NCBI GenBank assembly: GCA_035651635.1
Contig: DASRFK010000265.1
Span: forward strand, 1-36,447
Origin: JANXQE01 sp035651635
Lineage (GTDB): Bacteria > Verrucomicrobiota > Verrucomicrobiia > Limisphaerales > UBA8199
Length of the DNA: 36,447 nt
Reading direction: 5' to 3'
Under the pieces are notes generated by a model. That model was not told the DNA's origin, made no database searches, and saw only the letters and a program-made list of their open reading frames with translations. This document shows, piece by piece, positions 23,848-33,600 of the stretch (within the stretch, counting starts at the first letter, position 1; the number at the start of each line of letters is the position of its first letter). A program made the translations under genes and the position numbers.

Positions 23848-24626
23848 ACGCCGTCCCGCCTCGCTTTTTGCTGCTTTCGATTGAAAGCTACCGCCTCTTC
23901 GTAACGCACGCCGGAGCCGCCGAAAATGTCCAGCGCCGAACCGATGGTCAGATCGACGCGACCGCGGCCCAAGCTGCTAACCCGGCGCAGGTCCTCAATC
24001 GAGTTTGCTCCGCCGGCGTAGGTGCAAGGCACCGGACTCCACTCACCCAGGTTACGCACGAGCTGCTCGTCGATGCCGCGGCATAGGCCTTCGACATCGA
24101 CGGCGTGAACGAGAAATTCGGCGCAGCATTGCGCCAATTCCTCGAGGATTTGCTCGCTGATTGTCACCTCCGTAAATCGCTGCCAGCGGTCGGTGACCAC
24201 GAAATATTCTCCATCCCTTTTTCGGCAGCTCAAATCCAGCACCAGTCGCTCGCGACCGATTTGGGCCACCAATTCGTTGAGCCGCTCCCGATCAATTTGT
24301 CCATTGCGAAACACCCATGAGGTCACGATCACGTGCGAAGCGCCGGCTTCGAGCCAGGACCTGGCGTTTTCCGCGCTGACTCCCCCGCCCAGCTGAAGCC
24401 CCTGCGGGTAAGCCTCCAGAGCGGCTCGCGCCTGTGCCTCATTGCCGGGGCCTAGCAGGATCACGTGCCCGCCCTCGAGGTGGTCGCGCTTGTACAGCTC
24501 GGCAAACCAGGCCGCCGGTTGTCTGGCGACAAAGTTAGTGCGCAACTGTGCCGCCTTGCCATCGAGCGTGCCGCCCACGATCTGTTTGACCTTGCCCTCA
24601 TGGAGGTCAATGCACGGACGAAACAT
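23844..24626 (-). CDS. hisA: ProFAR isomerase, eukaryote-type HisA (HIS6-like)
   Basis: This enzyme of histidine biosynthesis isomerises the ProFAR aminoaldose to the aminoketose PRFAR in the cytoplasm. The 260-residue TIM barrel starts MFRPCIDLHEGKVKQIVGGT, typical of the eukaryotic HIS6 branch rather than the usual bacterial IIPAIDL form. Candidate catalytic Asp7 (CIDLHEG) and Asp131 (LVLDLSCRK) lie at the ends of strands 1 and 5. The phosphate-binding phrases LQLGGGVSAENA and YAGGANSIEDL are also present. No other his gene is visible nearby. The gene overlaps the downstream DUF2062 gene by four bases. The start ATG 24626 fits the family start exactly. Confidence 0.92.
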   Translation of the reverse strand: MFRPCIDLHEGKVKQIVGGTLDGKAAQLRTNFVARQPAAWFAELYKRDHLEGGHVILLGPGNEAQARAALEAYPQGLQLGGGVSAENARSWLEAGASHVIVTSWVFRNGQIDRERLNELVAQIGRERLVLDLSCRKRDGEYFVVTDRWQRFTEVTISEQILEELAQCCAEFLVHAVDVEGLCRGIDEQLVRNLGEWSPVPCTYAGGANSIEDLRRVSSLGRGRVDLTIGSALDIFGGSGVRYEEAVAFNRKQQKARRDGV

Positions 24627-24756
24627 CGCCGTAACGTAGGGTGCCGCGGCCGGATTTCAAAGTCCAATGTGAGGGTAAAAACGGGCTTGACGCCTGAGCG
24701 CAAGGAGTTAAAAGACAATAATCAAGGTTTATACCCTTAACCTTTGGAAATGAACT

Positions 24757-25434
24757 ATGAAAATGATTCGCCTTTTCCCTAAGTCTCTGATGTGCACCTG
24801 CGCTCTGGCTGCCTGTGCTTTGCCGGCATTCGCTCAGTCTACAAAGTTCTATGTCAAAGCCGATGTGGGTGGCAACCTCACGCAAGACGCGACTTTAAAC
24901 GAGTTCTTCGGGCCGGTTGCCCCCAATACCAAGGTTAAATTTGATCCTGGATTCCGCGCCGGGCTCGGCGGTGGCTACCAATTGACTGACTGGTTCGCGC
25001 CGGAAGTCGAGGTTGGCTATATGGAAAACCGAATCAGCCGCATCGATGGGGCCGATCGGGTTCATGACGCCTGGTTTGGCAACGTTCCCTTCCTGGTCAA
25101 TGGCAAATTGCGATTGCCAAATTCCTCGCCCGTGACGCCGTATGCGGGCGCCGGAGTCGGCTTCTCCGAAGCATTGCTGAGCGTCGGGCACATCGATCTG
25201 AACGGGACGTCATTGCACGGCGATGTCAACGACACCGTGTTCGCATGGCAAGCCTTTGCCGGGTTGCGCTTCAAGATCAACGAACAAATGGGTTTGAGCC
25301 TCGAGTACCGCTACTTCAATGCCGACGGCGCAAGCTGGCAGGCGGATTTCACACGCGGGACGGCCAGCGACACGATGCGGATGAGCAATACCCATACCCA
25401 CGCGATTAGTGTGGCGTTTGACTTCCGCTTTTAG
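24757..25434 (+). CDS. Outer-membrane beta-barrel protein
   Basis: The 225-residue protein has a signal peptide (cleavage likely after AFA, residue 26) and alternating hydrophobic strands typical of a small eight-stranded barrel: FYVKADVGGNL, FRAGLGGGYQL, FAPEVEVGYME, TPYAGAGVGF, FAGLRFKI, GLSLEYRYF, and a final HAISVAFDFRF ending in Phe, the usual barrel-assembly signal. It resembles the porin/OmpA-barrel-like families with a PYAGAGVG strand. ATG 24757 has GGAA about 10 bases upstream; a second ATG at 24763 is also possible. Its stop is 2 bp from the next gene, suggesting an operon with the molybdenum hydroxylase subunits. A TTGACG (24687-24692) upstream could be a -35 element, but no convincing -10 follows. 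Confidence 0.87.
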   Translation: MKMIRLFPKSLMCTCALAACALPAFAQSTKFYVKADVGGNLTQDATLNEFFGPVAPNTKVKFDPGFRAGLGGGYQLTDWFAPEVEVGYMENRISRIDGADRVHDAWFGNVPFLVNGKLRLPNSSPVTPYAGAGVGFSEALLSVGHIDLNGTSLHGDVNDTVFAWQAFAGLRFKINEQMGLSLEYRYFNADGASWQADFTRGTASDTMRMSNTHTHAISVAFDFRF

Positions 25435-25436
25435 GC

Positions 25437-25895
25437 ATGGAAAAGAAAATCTCCCTCACCGTAAACGGCCAGCCTCACACCATTACGACGGATCCGGATC
25501 GGTCGCTGCTCGAAGTCCTGCGCGAAGAACTGCACCTCACCGGGACCAAGTATGGGTGTGGCGAAGGTCAATGCCGGGCCTGCACGGTTCTCGCTGACGG
25601 CAAGAGCATCGCCTCGTGCACAACCTCGATCGCCGACGTGGAGAACCAATCCATTCTCACTATCGAAGGTCTGGCCACCGGCGAGCGGCTGCATCCCGTG
25701 CAAGAAGCCTTTTTGTCTGAAGGCGCATTTCAGTGCGGTTACTGCACGGCCGGAATGATCTTGCAAGCCGTCGAACTACTCAACGACGATCCCAAGCTGG
25801 CCAAAACGGACGTCGCCGCGCGCATGCAGCGTCACATCTGCAGATGCGGCACCTACCCCAAAATCATTAAAGCGATCCGCCGCGCCGCTGCATGA
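25437..25895 (+). CDS. Molybdenum hydroxylase small subunit, two [2Fe-2S] clusters (IorA-like)
   Basis: This 152-residue electron-transfer subunit belongs to the xanthine dehydrogenase/isoquinoline 1-oxidoreductase family. The plant-ferredoxin-like N-terminal cluster is bound by Cys41, Cys46, Cys49 (YGCGEGQCRACTV) and Cys61. The C-terminal cluster is bound by Cys100, Cys103 (QCGYCTAGM), Cys135 and Cys137 (HICRCGTY). All eight cysteines are present. The gene starts 2 bp after the barrel-protein stop and overlaps the large-subunit gene by an ATGA junction, so the two subunits are coupled. The substrate cannot be read from the sequence. Confidence 0.94.
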   Translation: MEKKISLTVNGQPHTITTDPDRSLLEVLREELHLTGTKYGCGEGQCRACTVLADGKSIASCTTSIADVENQSILTIEGLATGERLHPVQEAFLSEGAFQCGYCTAGMILQAVELLNDDPKLAKTDVAARMQRHICRCGTYPKIIKAIRRAAA

Positions 25896-28012
25896 AAACC
25901 AACGCGCCCGTTGCAGCCGACGATTATCAGGAGCCGATTGAGCGGGTCGATTACGATTTCGGCCTGAACCGGCGCTCTTTCGTCCAGTTCCTGAGCACTG
26001 GCCTGCTGATTATCGCCAATGCCTCCCCCGCCCTGGCGCAACGTCGCGACGGCGGCCGCGGCCAACGCCGGGCTGCGCCCCTCGGCGCCCGGATTCACCT
26101 CGGCACAGACGGCTCGATCACCGTCTTTACCGGCAAAGTGGAAGCCGGCCAGGGCGCGCGCGCCGAGCTGACCCTGGCCGCTGCCGAGGAGCTCTGTGTT
26201 TCCCCAAACGCTATCCGGTTAGTGATGGCGGATACGGCTGCTGTTCCCGATGATGGCATCACCGCCGGGAGCCGCAGCACGCCTTCCACGGTTCCGGCGA
26301 TTCGCCAGGCCGCCGCGACCGCGCGCCAATGCCTGGTTGAACTCGCCGCCAAATCCTGGAACGTGGAACCCGCAAACGTCCAGGTGCGTGACGGAAAAGC
26401 GGTGAATCCGGCCGGGCCCAGCCCGCTCAGCTATGCCGATTTGGCCGCCAACGAGGAAGCGCTAAAACGGTTCCCCGAATCGGCTCCAACGGATGCCGCG
26501 CTGACGCAAACAAAGGATTGGAAGAGGCTGGGCAAACCTTTGCCGCGTCCGAACGGACGCGACATTGTCACCGGCGCTCATCAGTACCCGTCGGATATCG
26601 TGCGTCCCGGAATGCTCTTCGGGAAAATCCTGCGGCCGCCTTCTTACGGCGCCAAACTCACCTCGGTCGATCTCGCTCCGGCCAAAGCCCTCAAAAACGT
26701 GGTGGTGATCCAGGACGATCAATTTGTCGGTGTTGCCGCTCCATCCACGCAACTGGCCGAGCAGGCGCTGGAGGCAATTGGCAAGACCGCAAAATGGGAA
26801 CCGGCGCCGCACCCGGATTCAAAGATCCTGTTCGATCATCTTAAGGAACACGCCCAGGGCGGGGTGCCGTCCAATCCGTTTAAGGATGAACTGGCCCAGG
26901 CAAAACAGGTGTTGCGCCAAACCTACCAGGTCGCTTACGCCCAACATGCGCCCCTGGAGCCTCGCGCCGCAGTCGCCGAATGGATAGACGACCAATTAAC
27001 GGTTTGGACCGGCACGCAGAATCCGTTCGGTTGCCGGGGGGAACTGGTTCGAGCATTCCATCTGCCGGAAGAACGCGTGCGCCTGGTCGTCCCCGATTTC
27101 GGAGCCGGCTATGGCGGTAAGCACTCCGGTGAAGCAGGCATCGAAGCCGCGCGCCTGGCAAAAGGCGCCGGGAAACCGGTCTCTCTGCGTTGGACCCGCC
27201 AGGAGGAATTCACCTGGGCGTACTTCCGCCCCGCGGCCTTAATCGAGATCGAAGCCAGCCTCGATTCGGATGGCAAACTCACCTCCTGGCATTTCGTGAA
27301 TATCAATTCCGGAGGTTCGGCCATTGAGACGCCCTACAAAACCGGCAAATCGAGCTGTCCCTTTGTCAGCTCCAACGCACCCTTGCGCCAGGGTTCCTAT
27401 CGCGGCCTGGCCGCCACGGCCAACAACTTCGCCCGCGAATCTTTCATGGACGAATTAGCCGCCGCAGCCGGCGCTGACCCGCTGGAGTTCCGCCTCGCAC
27501 ATCTGGAAAATCCACGGATCCGTGCCGTGCTGGAAACGGCCGCCGAGCGATTTGGCTGGAAAGAGCGGGTGAAAAAGAAAGATCCCAATCTGGGCGTGGG
27601 CCTGGCTTGTGGGACGGAGAAGGGTTCCTACGTTGCCGCGTGCGCTGAGGTCGCCATCGATAACGGCAAAGTCAGTGTGCGGCGCGTTTGTGAAGTGTTT
27701 GAATGCGGAGCGATTCTCAATCCCGACAACCTGTACTCCCAGGTCCAAGGGGCAGTCATTATGGGCCTTGGTCCGGCGCTACGCGAAGCAATGGAATTTG
27801 AAAATGGCGCCATCGTTAACGCCTCTTTTCGCAGGTACCAGGTCCCGCGTTTTGCCGATGTCCCCGAGTTCGACATCCATCTGCTTGATCGTCCGGACCT
27901 CGCGTCCGCTGGTGCGGGTGAGACCCCCATCATCGCCATCGCACCCGCCATTGGCAATGCGGTCTTCCACGCGAGCGCCACGCGCGTGCGCCAAATGCCG
28001 ATTCGGCTGTAA
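25892..28012 (+). CDS. Molybdenum hydroxylase large subunit, molybdopterin-binding (IorB-like), Tat-exported
   Basis: The 706-residue catalytic subunit hydroxylates an N-heterocycle or aldehyde using a molybdenum-molybdopterin cofactor. It starts with a Tat-type signal: RR at 27-28 in NRRSFVQFLS, a hydrophobic stretch, and cleavage likely after ALA near residue 49. The family block GKVEAGQGARAELTLAAAEE is present, as is the dimerised aldehyde-oxidase-like core, VPDFGAGYGGKHSGE, and the catalytic Glu677 in AGAGETPIIAIAPAIGNAV. It probably folds in the cytoplasm and is carried by the Tat system with the iron-sulfur subunit to the periplasm. No cytochrome subunit or XdhC-type maturation gene is adjacent. 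The ATG at 25892 overlaps the preceding stop by four bases. Confidence 0.93.
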   Translation: MKTNAPVAADDYQEPIERVDYDFGLNRRSFVQFLSTGLLIIANASPALAQRRDGGRGQRRAAPLGARIHLGTDGSITVFTGKVEAGQGARAELTLAAAEELCVSPNAIRLVMADTAAVPDDGITAGSRSTPSTVPAIRQAAATARQCLVELAAKSWNVEPANVQVRDGKAVNPAGPSPLSYADLAANEEALKRFPESAPTDAALTQTKDWKRLGKPLPRPNGRDIVTGAHQYPSDIVRPGMLFGKILRPPSYGAKLTSVDLAPAKALKNVVVIQDDQFVGVAAPSTQLAEQALEAIGKTAKWEPAPHPDSKILFDHLKEHAQGGVPSNPFKDELAQAKQVLRQTYQVAYAQHAPLEPRAAVAEWIDDQLTVWTGTQNPFGCRGELVRAFHLPEERVRLVVPDFGAGYGGKHSGEAGIEAARLAKGAGKPVSLRWTRQEEFTWAYFRPAALIEIEASLDSDGKLTSWHFVNINSGGSAIETPYKTGKSSCPFVSSNAPLRQGSYRGLAATANNFARESFMDELAAAAGADPLEFRLAHLENPRIRAVLETAAERFGWKERVKKKDPNLGVGLACGTEKGSYVAACAEVAIDNGKVSVRRVCEVFECGAILNPDNLYSQVQGAVIMGLGPALREAMEFENGAIVNASFRRYQVPRFADVPEFDIHLLDRPDLASAGAGETPIIAIAPAIGNAVFHASATRVRQMPIRL

Positions 28013-28073
28013 ACCTGCCCTGGAAAGCCTTTGACAGTTGGCCTTTCGCTCGACAGGTTGGCTCTGAACCCAA

Positions 28074-30590
28074 ATGAGCCGCCGCAGCAAAGTTAAGATT
28101 CCCACCGGCCGCTCACACAAGGAAGGCAAACCCTCCTCCGCGTCGGCCCCCAAGAGCCACCAACTCCCTTCGCGACCGAAGGTGTGGCCGATGCGGTTGA
28201 TGGCGGGACTCGTGGTTCCGGGTGCCTTCCTGGCTTTGCTCGAACTGATCTTGCGCATCACGGGATTTGGCTACCCAACGGCCTTTCTTTTAAGCAGGGT
28301 TGAAATGGGCGAGCCCAGGTTCGTGCAAAACAACCAGTTTGCCTGGCGCTTTTTTGGTCCGCAAATGTCACGGTTACCCGCGGCTGTTTTCATACCCAAT
28401 CCCAAACCGCCTGGCTCAATCCGCATTTTCGTTTTTGGGGAGTCGGCAGCCTTTGGCGACCCTCGCCCGGCTTTCGGCCTGCCGCGCATGCTCGAGGCTT
28501 TACTGAGTTTGCGTCACCCGCAGACCCGATTTGAAGTCGTCAATGCGGCGATGACCGGGATCAATTCGCACACGATTCTGCCCATCGCTCGCGACTGCGC
28601 CCGCGCGCAAGGCGACCTTTGGGTCATTTACATGGGCAACAATGAAGTCGTCGGGCCATTCGGAGCCGGGACGGTTTTCGGCGGTCAGGTGCCCCCGCTT
28701 CCAATCATCCGAGCCAACCTTGCTTTAAAAACGACACGCCTGGGGCAGCTGGCGGACTCCCTTCGTCAACATCTCCAACCACCTCCGCCCAACAAAACGG
28801 AATGGGGCGGCATGTTGATGTTCCTGGGGCAACACGTCCGGGCCGAAGACCCGCGCATGACTTCGGTTTACCACCATTTCCAAAGGAACCTCACCGATAT
28901 TCTGCGTCTGGGAAAGGAACATGGCTGCGGAGTCGTCCTGAGTACCGTCGCCGTCAATCTCAAAGACTGCGCCCCGTTCGCTTCAGAGCACCGCGCCGAT
29001 TTGACGGAGGACCAGAAACGGCAATGGAGCGAGCTTTGGCAAAAAGGGACGCAAGCTCAAGCGACCCAACATTTGGAGAAGGCTTCGGAGTTTTTTGCGG
29101 AGGCGGCTCGGCTGGATAGCTCGTATGCCGAATTACGCTTTCGACAGGCTCAATGCGCCCTGGGGCTGGGCCGCTTTTCAGAGGCCCAAACCCAATTTGC
29201 GGCGGCCCGTGATCTGGATGCCCTGCGTTTCCGCTGTGACACCGGCCTTAACGGACTGATTCGCCGAGCGGCGGCCGGGAACCGCGCCGGCCCGGTCCGG
29301 CTGGCTGACGCGGAACGAGCCTTTGTGGACCAGAGTCCAAATGGACTACCCGGCGAAGATTTGTTCTACGAACACGTTCACCTCACTTTTGAAGGCAATT
29401 ATCTGCTGGCCCGGACGATTGCCGAGCAAATCGAGTCTTTGCTCCCAAACACAAGCTCCGCCAAAGCTTCGCGGGACGAATCATGGCCTTCCGTGGGTGA
29501 CTGCGCGTGGCGGCTTGGGTGGAACCAGTTGGAGTCCCGTGCCTCCTACGGCGAAATACTTGTGCGTTCGAGCGATGCGCCGTTCACCTCACAACTCACG
29601 CACACTGCGCAGGTGGCGCACCTGATAGCGCGATCAAAGCCTGAAGCTAAAGCCGCAAAGGCCGAGCAGGAAGGCGCTCTGCAAAAGTGCCAGCAAGCAG
29701 CCGCAAAGTTTCCGGAAGATGCATTCCTGCAAGGCGAACTGGGAATGCTAAGGCAATCGGCGGGCGATATTTCGGGAGCCGTTCAGGCCAGCCGACGTTT
29801 CGTGGAATTGTTGCCGACCAGTTCGGCCGCATGGGCCGCGCTGGGCCTGGACCTGGTTCAGCAACAACAATTCCAGGAGGCGGCTCATGCTTTTCGGAGT
29901 GAGTTTGCTCTGGATCCGGAAGACGTTTCCGCCCTGCAAAATCTGGCCATGTGTTTGGTGAAACAAAACCAACCGGTTGAGGCGATTCGGCAATATCGTC
30001 AGGCGCTCAGGATTAAGCCCCGATTCGGCCCCGCCTGGCTCGGGCTGGGGCTGGCTCTGGAAAGCTCGGGCGATAAAGAGCACGCGCAAGAATGCTTCCA
30101 AAAAGCCCTGAGCAACCGGATTCATCGAGGCGGCGATTTGGCCACCTTGGCGCGCTTCTGCGCAAATCGTGGATGGTTCGAGGCCGCCGCAACCAACTAT
30201 GTTGACGCCTTAAAATTGACGGGGCCCGATCCCAACCTGAACTATGAAGCCGGCCAGGTTTTTGGAGTTCTCGGGCGCCACCGCGAAGCGGCCCAATACT
30301 TTGCCGCTGCGGCCGTGCTCTCACCCGACTGGCCGCAGGCGCAATTCCAGTGGGGCCTGGAATTGGGACAGTCGGGCCAACCCGCGGACGCCGAAGCCAG
30401 GTTCAGAGAAGCCGTTCGGCTTATGCCCGATCTTTTGGAAGCTCGACTCAATTTGGGGATCGCCTTGGTAAGCGAGAACCGCGACGCCGAGGCGCTTCCA
30501 GAATTCGAGCAGGTGCTTCAACGCAGCCCGACCAACGCCCTGGCGCTTCGTTATGTCCAGGGACTGCGCCAGAAACTTTCCCGGGAATAA
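28074..30590 (+). CDS. Membrane-anchored SGNH-hydrolase-like protein with TPR repeats
   Basis: The 838-residue protein has a basic cytoplasmic start, one transmembrane helix (about 43-62), then an SGNH/GDSL-like domain. Block I is FVFGESAAFGDP with candidate nucleophile Ser124 (GES instead of GDS), block III is YMGNNE (188-191), and a block V-like segment DLFYEHVHLTFEGN supplies His434/His436. A TPR-like insert (about 325-400) interrupts the SGNH domain before block V, and a long TPR array (about 540-830) follows, with typical phrases such as AWAALGLDLVQQQQFQEAAH and LGLALESSGDKEHAQECFQK. The domain probably faces the periplasm. Whether it still hydrolyses esters is open; related domains act in acyl transfer on polysaccharides. 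It lies 61 bp after the hydroxylase large subunit, possibly in the same transcript. Confidence 0.82.
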   Translation: MSRRSKVKIPTGRSHKEGKPSSASAPKSHQLPSRPKVWPMRLMAGLVVPGAFLALLELILRITGFGYPTAFLLSRVEMGEPRFVQNNQFAWRFFGPQMSRLPAAVFIPNPKPPGSIRIFVFGESAAFGDPRPAFGLPRMLEALLSLRHPQTRFEVVNAAMTGINSHTILPIARDCARAQGDLWVIYMGNNEVVGPFGAGTVFGGQVPPLPIIRANLALKTTRLGQLADSLRQHLQPPPPNKTEWGGMLMFLGQHVRAEDPRMTSVYHHFQRNLTDILRLGKEHGCGVVLSTVAVNLKDCAPFASEHRADLTEDQKRQWSELWQKGTQAQATQHLEKASEFFAEAARLDSSYAELRFRQAQCALGLGRFSEAQTQFAAARDLDALRFRCDTGLNGLIRRAAAGNRAGPVRLADAERAFVDQSPNGLPGEDLFYEHVHLTFEGNYLLARTIAEQIESLLPNTSSAKASRDESWPSVGDCAWRLGWNQLESRASYGEILVRSSDAPFTSQLTHTAQVAHLIARSKPEAKAAKAEQEGALQKCQQAAAKFPEDAFLQGELGMLRQSAGDISGAVQASRRFVELLPTSSAAWAALGLDLVQQQQFQEAAHAFRSEFALDPEDVSALQNLAMCLVKQNQPVEAIRQYRQALRIKPRFGPAWLGLGLALESSGDKEHAQECFQKALSNRIHRGGDLATLARFCANRGWFEAAATNYVDALKLTGPDPNLNYEAGQVFGVLGRHREAAQYFAAAAVLSPDWPQAQFQWGLELGQSGQPADAEARFREAVRLMPDLLEARLNLGIALVSENRDAEALPEFEQVLQRSPTNALALRYVQGLRQKLSRE

Positions 30591-30695
30591 AGACACCGGT
30601 GCTTCTGCGGTGACGGTTGCATCTATTCAACGCGCGGGGCCGGAGCGGTCACCCGCCCCAGCCCCGAGCTCACCCTCACGGACAAAAACGACGGT

Positions 30696-33600
30696 TTACT
30701 CTTTCAGCCGGTAAAAGGAAGGCGACTGCGTCGGAGTCACGGTTGCGCTGTAGGTTCCATTGGTCTGAACGACCGTTGCGCCCGCGGACTGCCAGGACGC
30801 GCCTGAACCGAGAGTGTGGCTGACCACCAGCGTGGCATTGGTCGCACTGAGCGGCCAGCTAAACACCAATTGCCCATTGCTCAACCTGGCGTTGAGCGTT
30901 GGGAGTGGAGTGGCATTATTGGGGCCGGAAGCAAAGTCCGCGGCCACCTGCGCTCCACTGAGGGCGCCGTCATAGATGCGGAATTCATCGAAGGACCCAC
31001 GGAAAGTTGGGTCCCCATTGTAACCCGAGCGGCCGAGATAACCGTACACGTCCTGAAGTGCGCTCAGCGGATCCGGCGCGCCGCCGCTGACATCCAGAGC
31101 CCCGTTGATGTAAATGCGGGTTCCTCCGTCAGCCGGCGCATAAACCACCACCAGCTGGGTGGGCTTGTTCGTCGGGAAAAAGTTCGGGCTGCTGACATCG
31201 AATTCCGCATTGTAGCCCGGGTCCGCGTTGCCAAAGCCGAGCCGGAACTTGCCACCGGACCCGCCGAAAGTAGGTGTCCCAAACAACCCGAACTCGCCGT
31301 TGCCGCCGCCATCGGTATTGCCGAACACGAAGATATTCTGCCAGTCCGGTCCTCCGGTCCAAGTCACCCAGGTTTCAACCGTTAGATTGGAAAGACTCGA
31401 AACCAATCCTCCGGGTAACGCAATGTAGCCACCCGTGCCGTCCAACACAGCCTGGCCATTAGTAAAGACGACCGGATTCGGAGCGGTCTTGTTCGGATCC
31501 AGCAATGCCTGGCCATCGGCGCCACCGACGGAATCCACGACATTGGAGTCGCTGAAGCTATACCGGTGGATTAACACCGCCGGCCCGGATCCCGGCGCAT
31601 AATTCAGAGAGACCTGCGCGGTCGCGCTCAAGCCCTGGTAGGTGCCTTTGACCGTCAGGGTGCCGGGGCTGAGCGGAGTCACGACTCCGGTCGGCGAGAT
31701 GCTGGCCAGGAGTGGGTCGGTTACCGTCCAGGTGACGCCCGCAAAACGGCTCACGTCCACATTGGTGGCGCCGGGGAAAGTGGCGACCAGGGCGGCCGAC
31801 ACTGTAGGTCCATCAAAGATTGCGGAAGCCGGCAGATTGGAGACGGCAAGCGAAATTGGACCGACGACGCTGACCTGCGAAGTCGCCGACAACCCGCCAT
31901 ACGTAGCCACCAGAGTGCTGGTGCCGGAATTGGTAACGGCGCGCAGGCCTCCGGTCGGAGTGATAGTGAAAATGTTGGTATCGCCTACCGTATAGGACAC
32001 GCCGGCAACGCCGCTGATATTTACGTTGTTGGCATGCTGGAATGTTCCCAGGAACAGAGCCTGGCTGGTAAACGGATTGCCCGGCAGCAAAGGCGGGCTC
32101 GTCAACTTCACGCTTTGCAGGGTTCCAGGGTCCTGCGGCACCGTATCCGGTCCGGCGGTGTCATTGACCGCCACCGCGATATCGCTCAGCGCGCCTTCGT
32201 AGATGCGGATCTCGCTAATCGAGCCGTGGAAAGGCGGATCGTTCCATTGGGAAGCGCCCAGCCAATTATTTGCATCCGGGCTGAGAGCGCTGAGCGGGTT
32301 GGCGGCATCGCCACTGGCGACGGGAACGCCATTGATATAGAAAGTCGATTGTCGACGATTGGGCGCGTAAACCATCGTCACGTGCACTTGCTTGCCAATG
32401 GGCAACGGACCGGGCCCGGTCAGAACCGTTTCCCCGCCACCGCCCGCCGGAATGAAAGCATCCGCGTGCGAGTTCCCGCCGCCATCGCTGACGGTCAGGT
32501 ACAGCGAATCCAGTCCGTTGCCGGCGTTTTGCGCAATCGTGCCTTTTTGGCTATCGCCGAAATCGAAGATTCGCTGCCAGGTGGTCACTCCCGCGGCATT
32601 GGCGCCTTGCCAGGTGGCCCAGGCGTCGATGGTGACGTTGGTCATGGTGGTGAAGAGGCCGCCGGGCAAAGCGATATAGGGCGCCGTCGTGTAACTCGCG
32701 GTGGTGGGTCCGGCGAACACGGCTTCGCCGTTAGTCAGCGCCACGTTCGTCGTTCCAGTACTATCAGGAACCAACGACCCGGCATAGGCTGCGCCGCCGA
32801 CGGAGTCGGCGACCGTAGTGGAGGTTGGGGCGTCGTTGAAACTATACCGGTGCAGCAAAACCGGGACGGCAGGAGTGACGGTGATTGAAACCACGCTATT
32901 GAGCCCTCCAAGTGAAGCAGTAATGCTGGCCGTGCCAGGGGCTTTGGCAAATATTCCGCCGGCCTTGATGACTAGCACATTGGTGTTTCCGGAGCTCAGC
33001 GTAACTCCGTCCGAGGTGCCGATGACCACGTCCCCGGCCTTGGCGTAACTGGCCAAAAAGCGCGGGATTTGCAGATCGCCCTCGCTCATGGTGGTCTGTG
33101 CGTTGGTAAAGGCCAGCGCGGTGACCGAGCCCGGATCATAGCTGACGGTGTCAGGACCCGAAGCGAAACTGGCGGCGATTTGCGGAGCGGTCAAGATGCT
33201 GTCGTGGATTCGGAATTCGTTCAAGGAACCGTTGTACGGGGGATCGTTATAAGTTGAGCGTCCAAGGTAGGTGTACACGTCATGCACCACGCTCAAGGGG
33301 AAGGACACTGGCCCGGAGCTATCCAGGACACCGTTGACATAAAGAATGACCCCGCTGTTGGTGCCGTACGTTAAAACCACATGGGTCTCGGTGGCTTGTG
33401 GAAAGGGGTTCGCGCTGCTGACGTCACGCTCGAGGTTGTAACCCGGATCGGCATTGGCAATGCCGAACCGCAATTTTCCACCGGACCCCCCGTAACTGGG
33501 TGTCAGGAACATGTCGTAGGCGCCGGCGGCCCCAGCATCCGTATCGCCAAAATCAAAGAAACGCTGCCAATCGCCCGTACTGCCTGGAGTTCCATTCCAA

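Noticed and set aside
30591..30695. Possible terminator between the SGNH-TPR and LamG genes
   Set aside because: Only weak GC-rich self-complementarity is seen, with no T tract in the right place on either strand.
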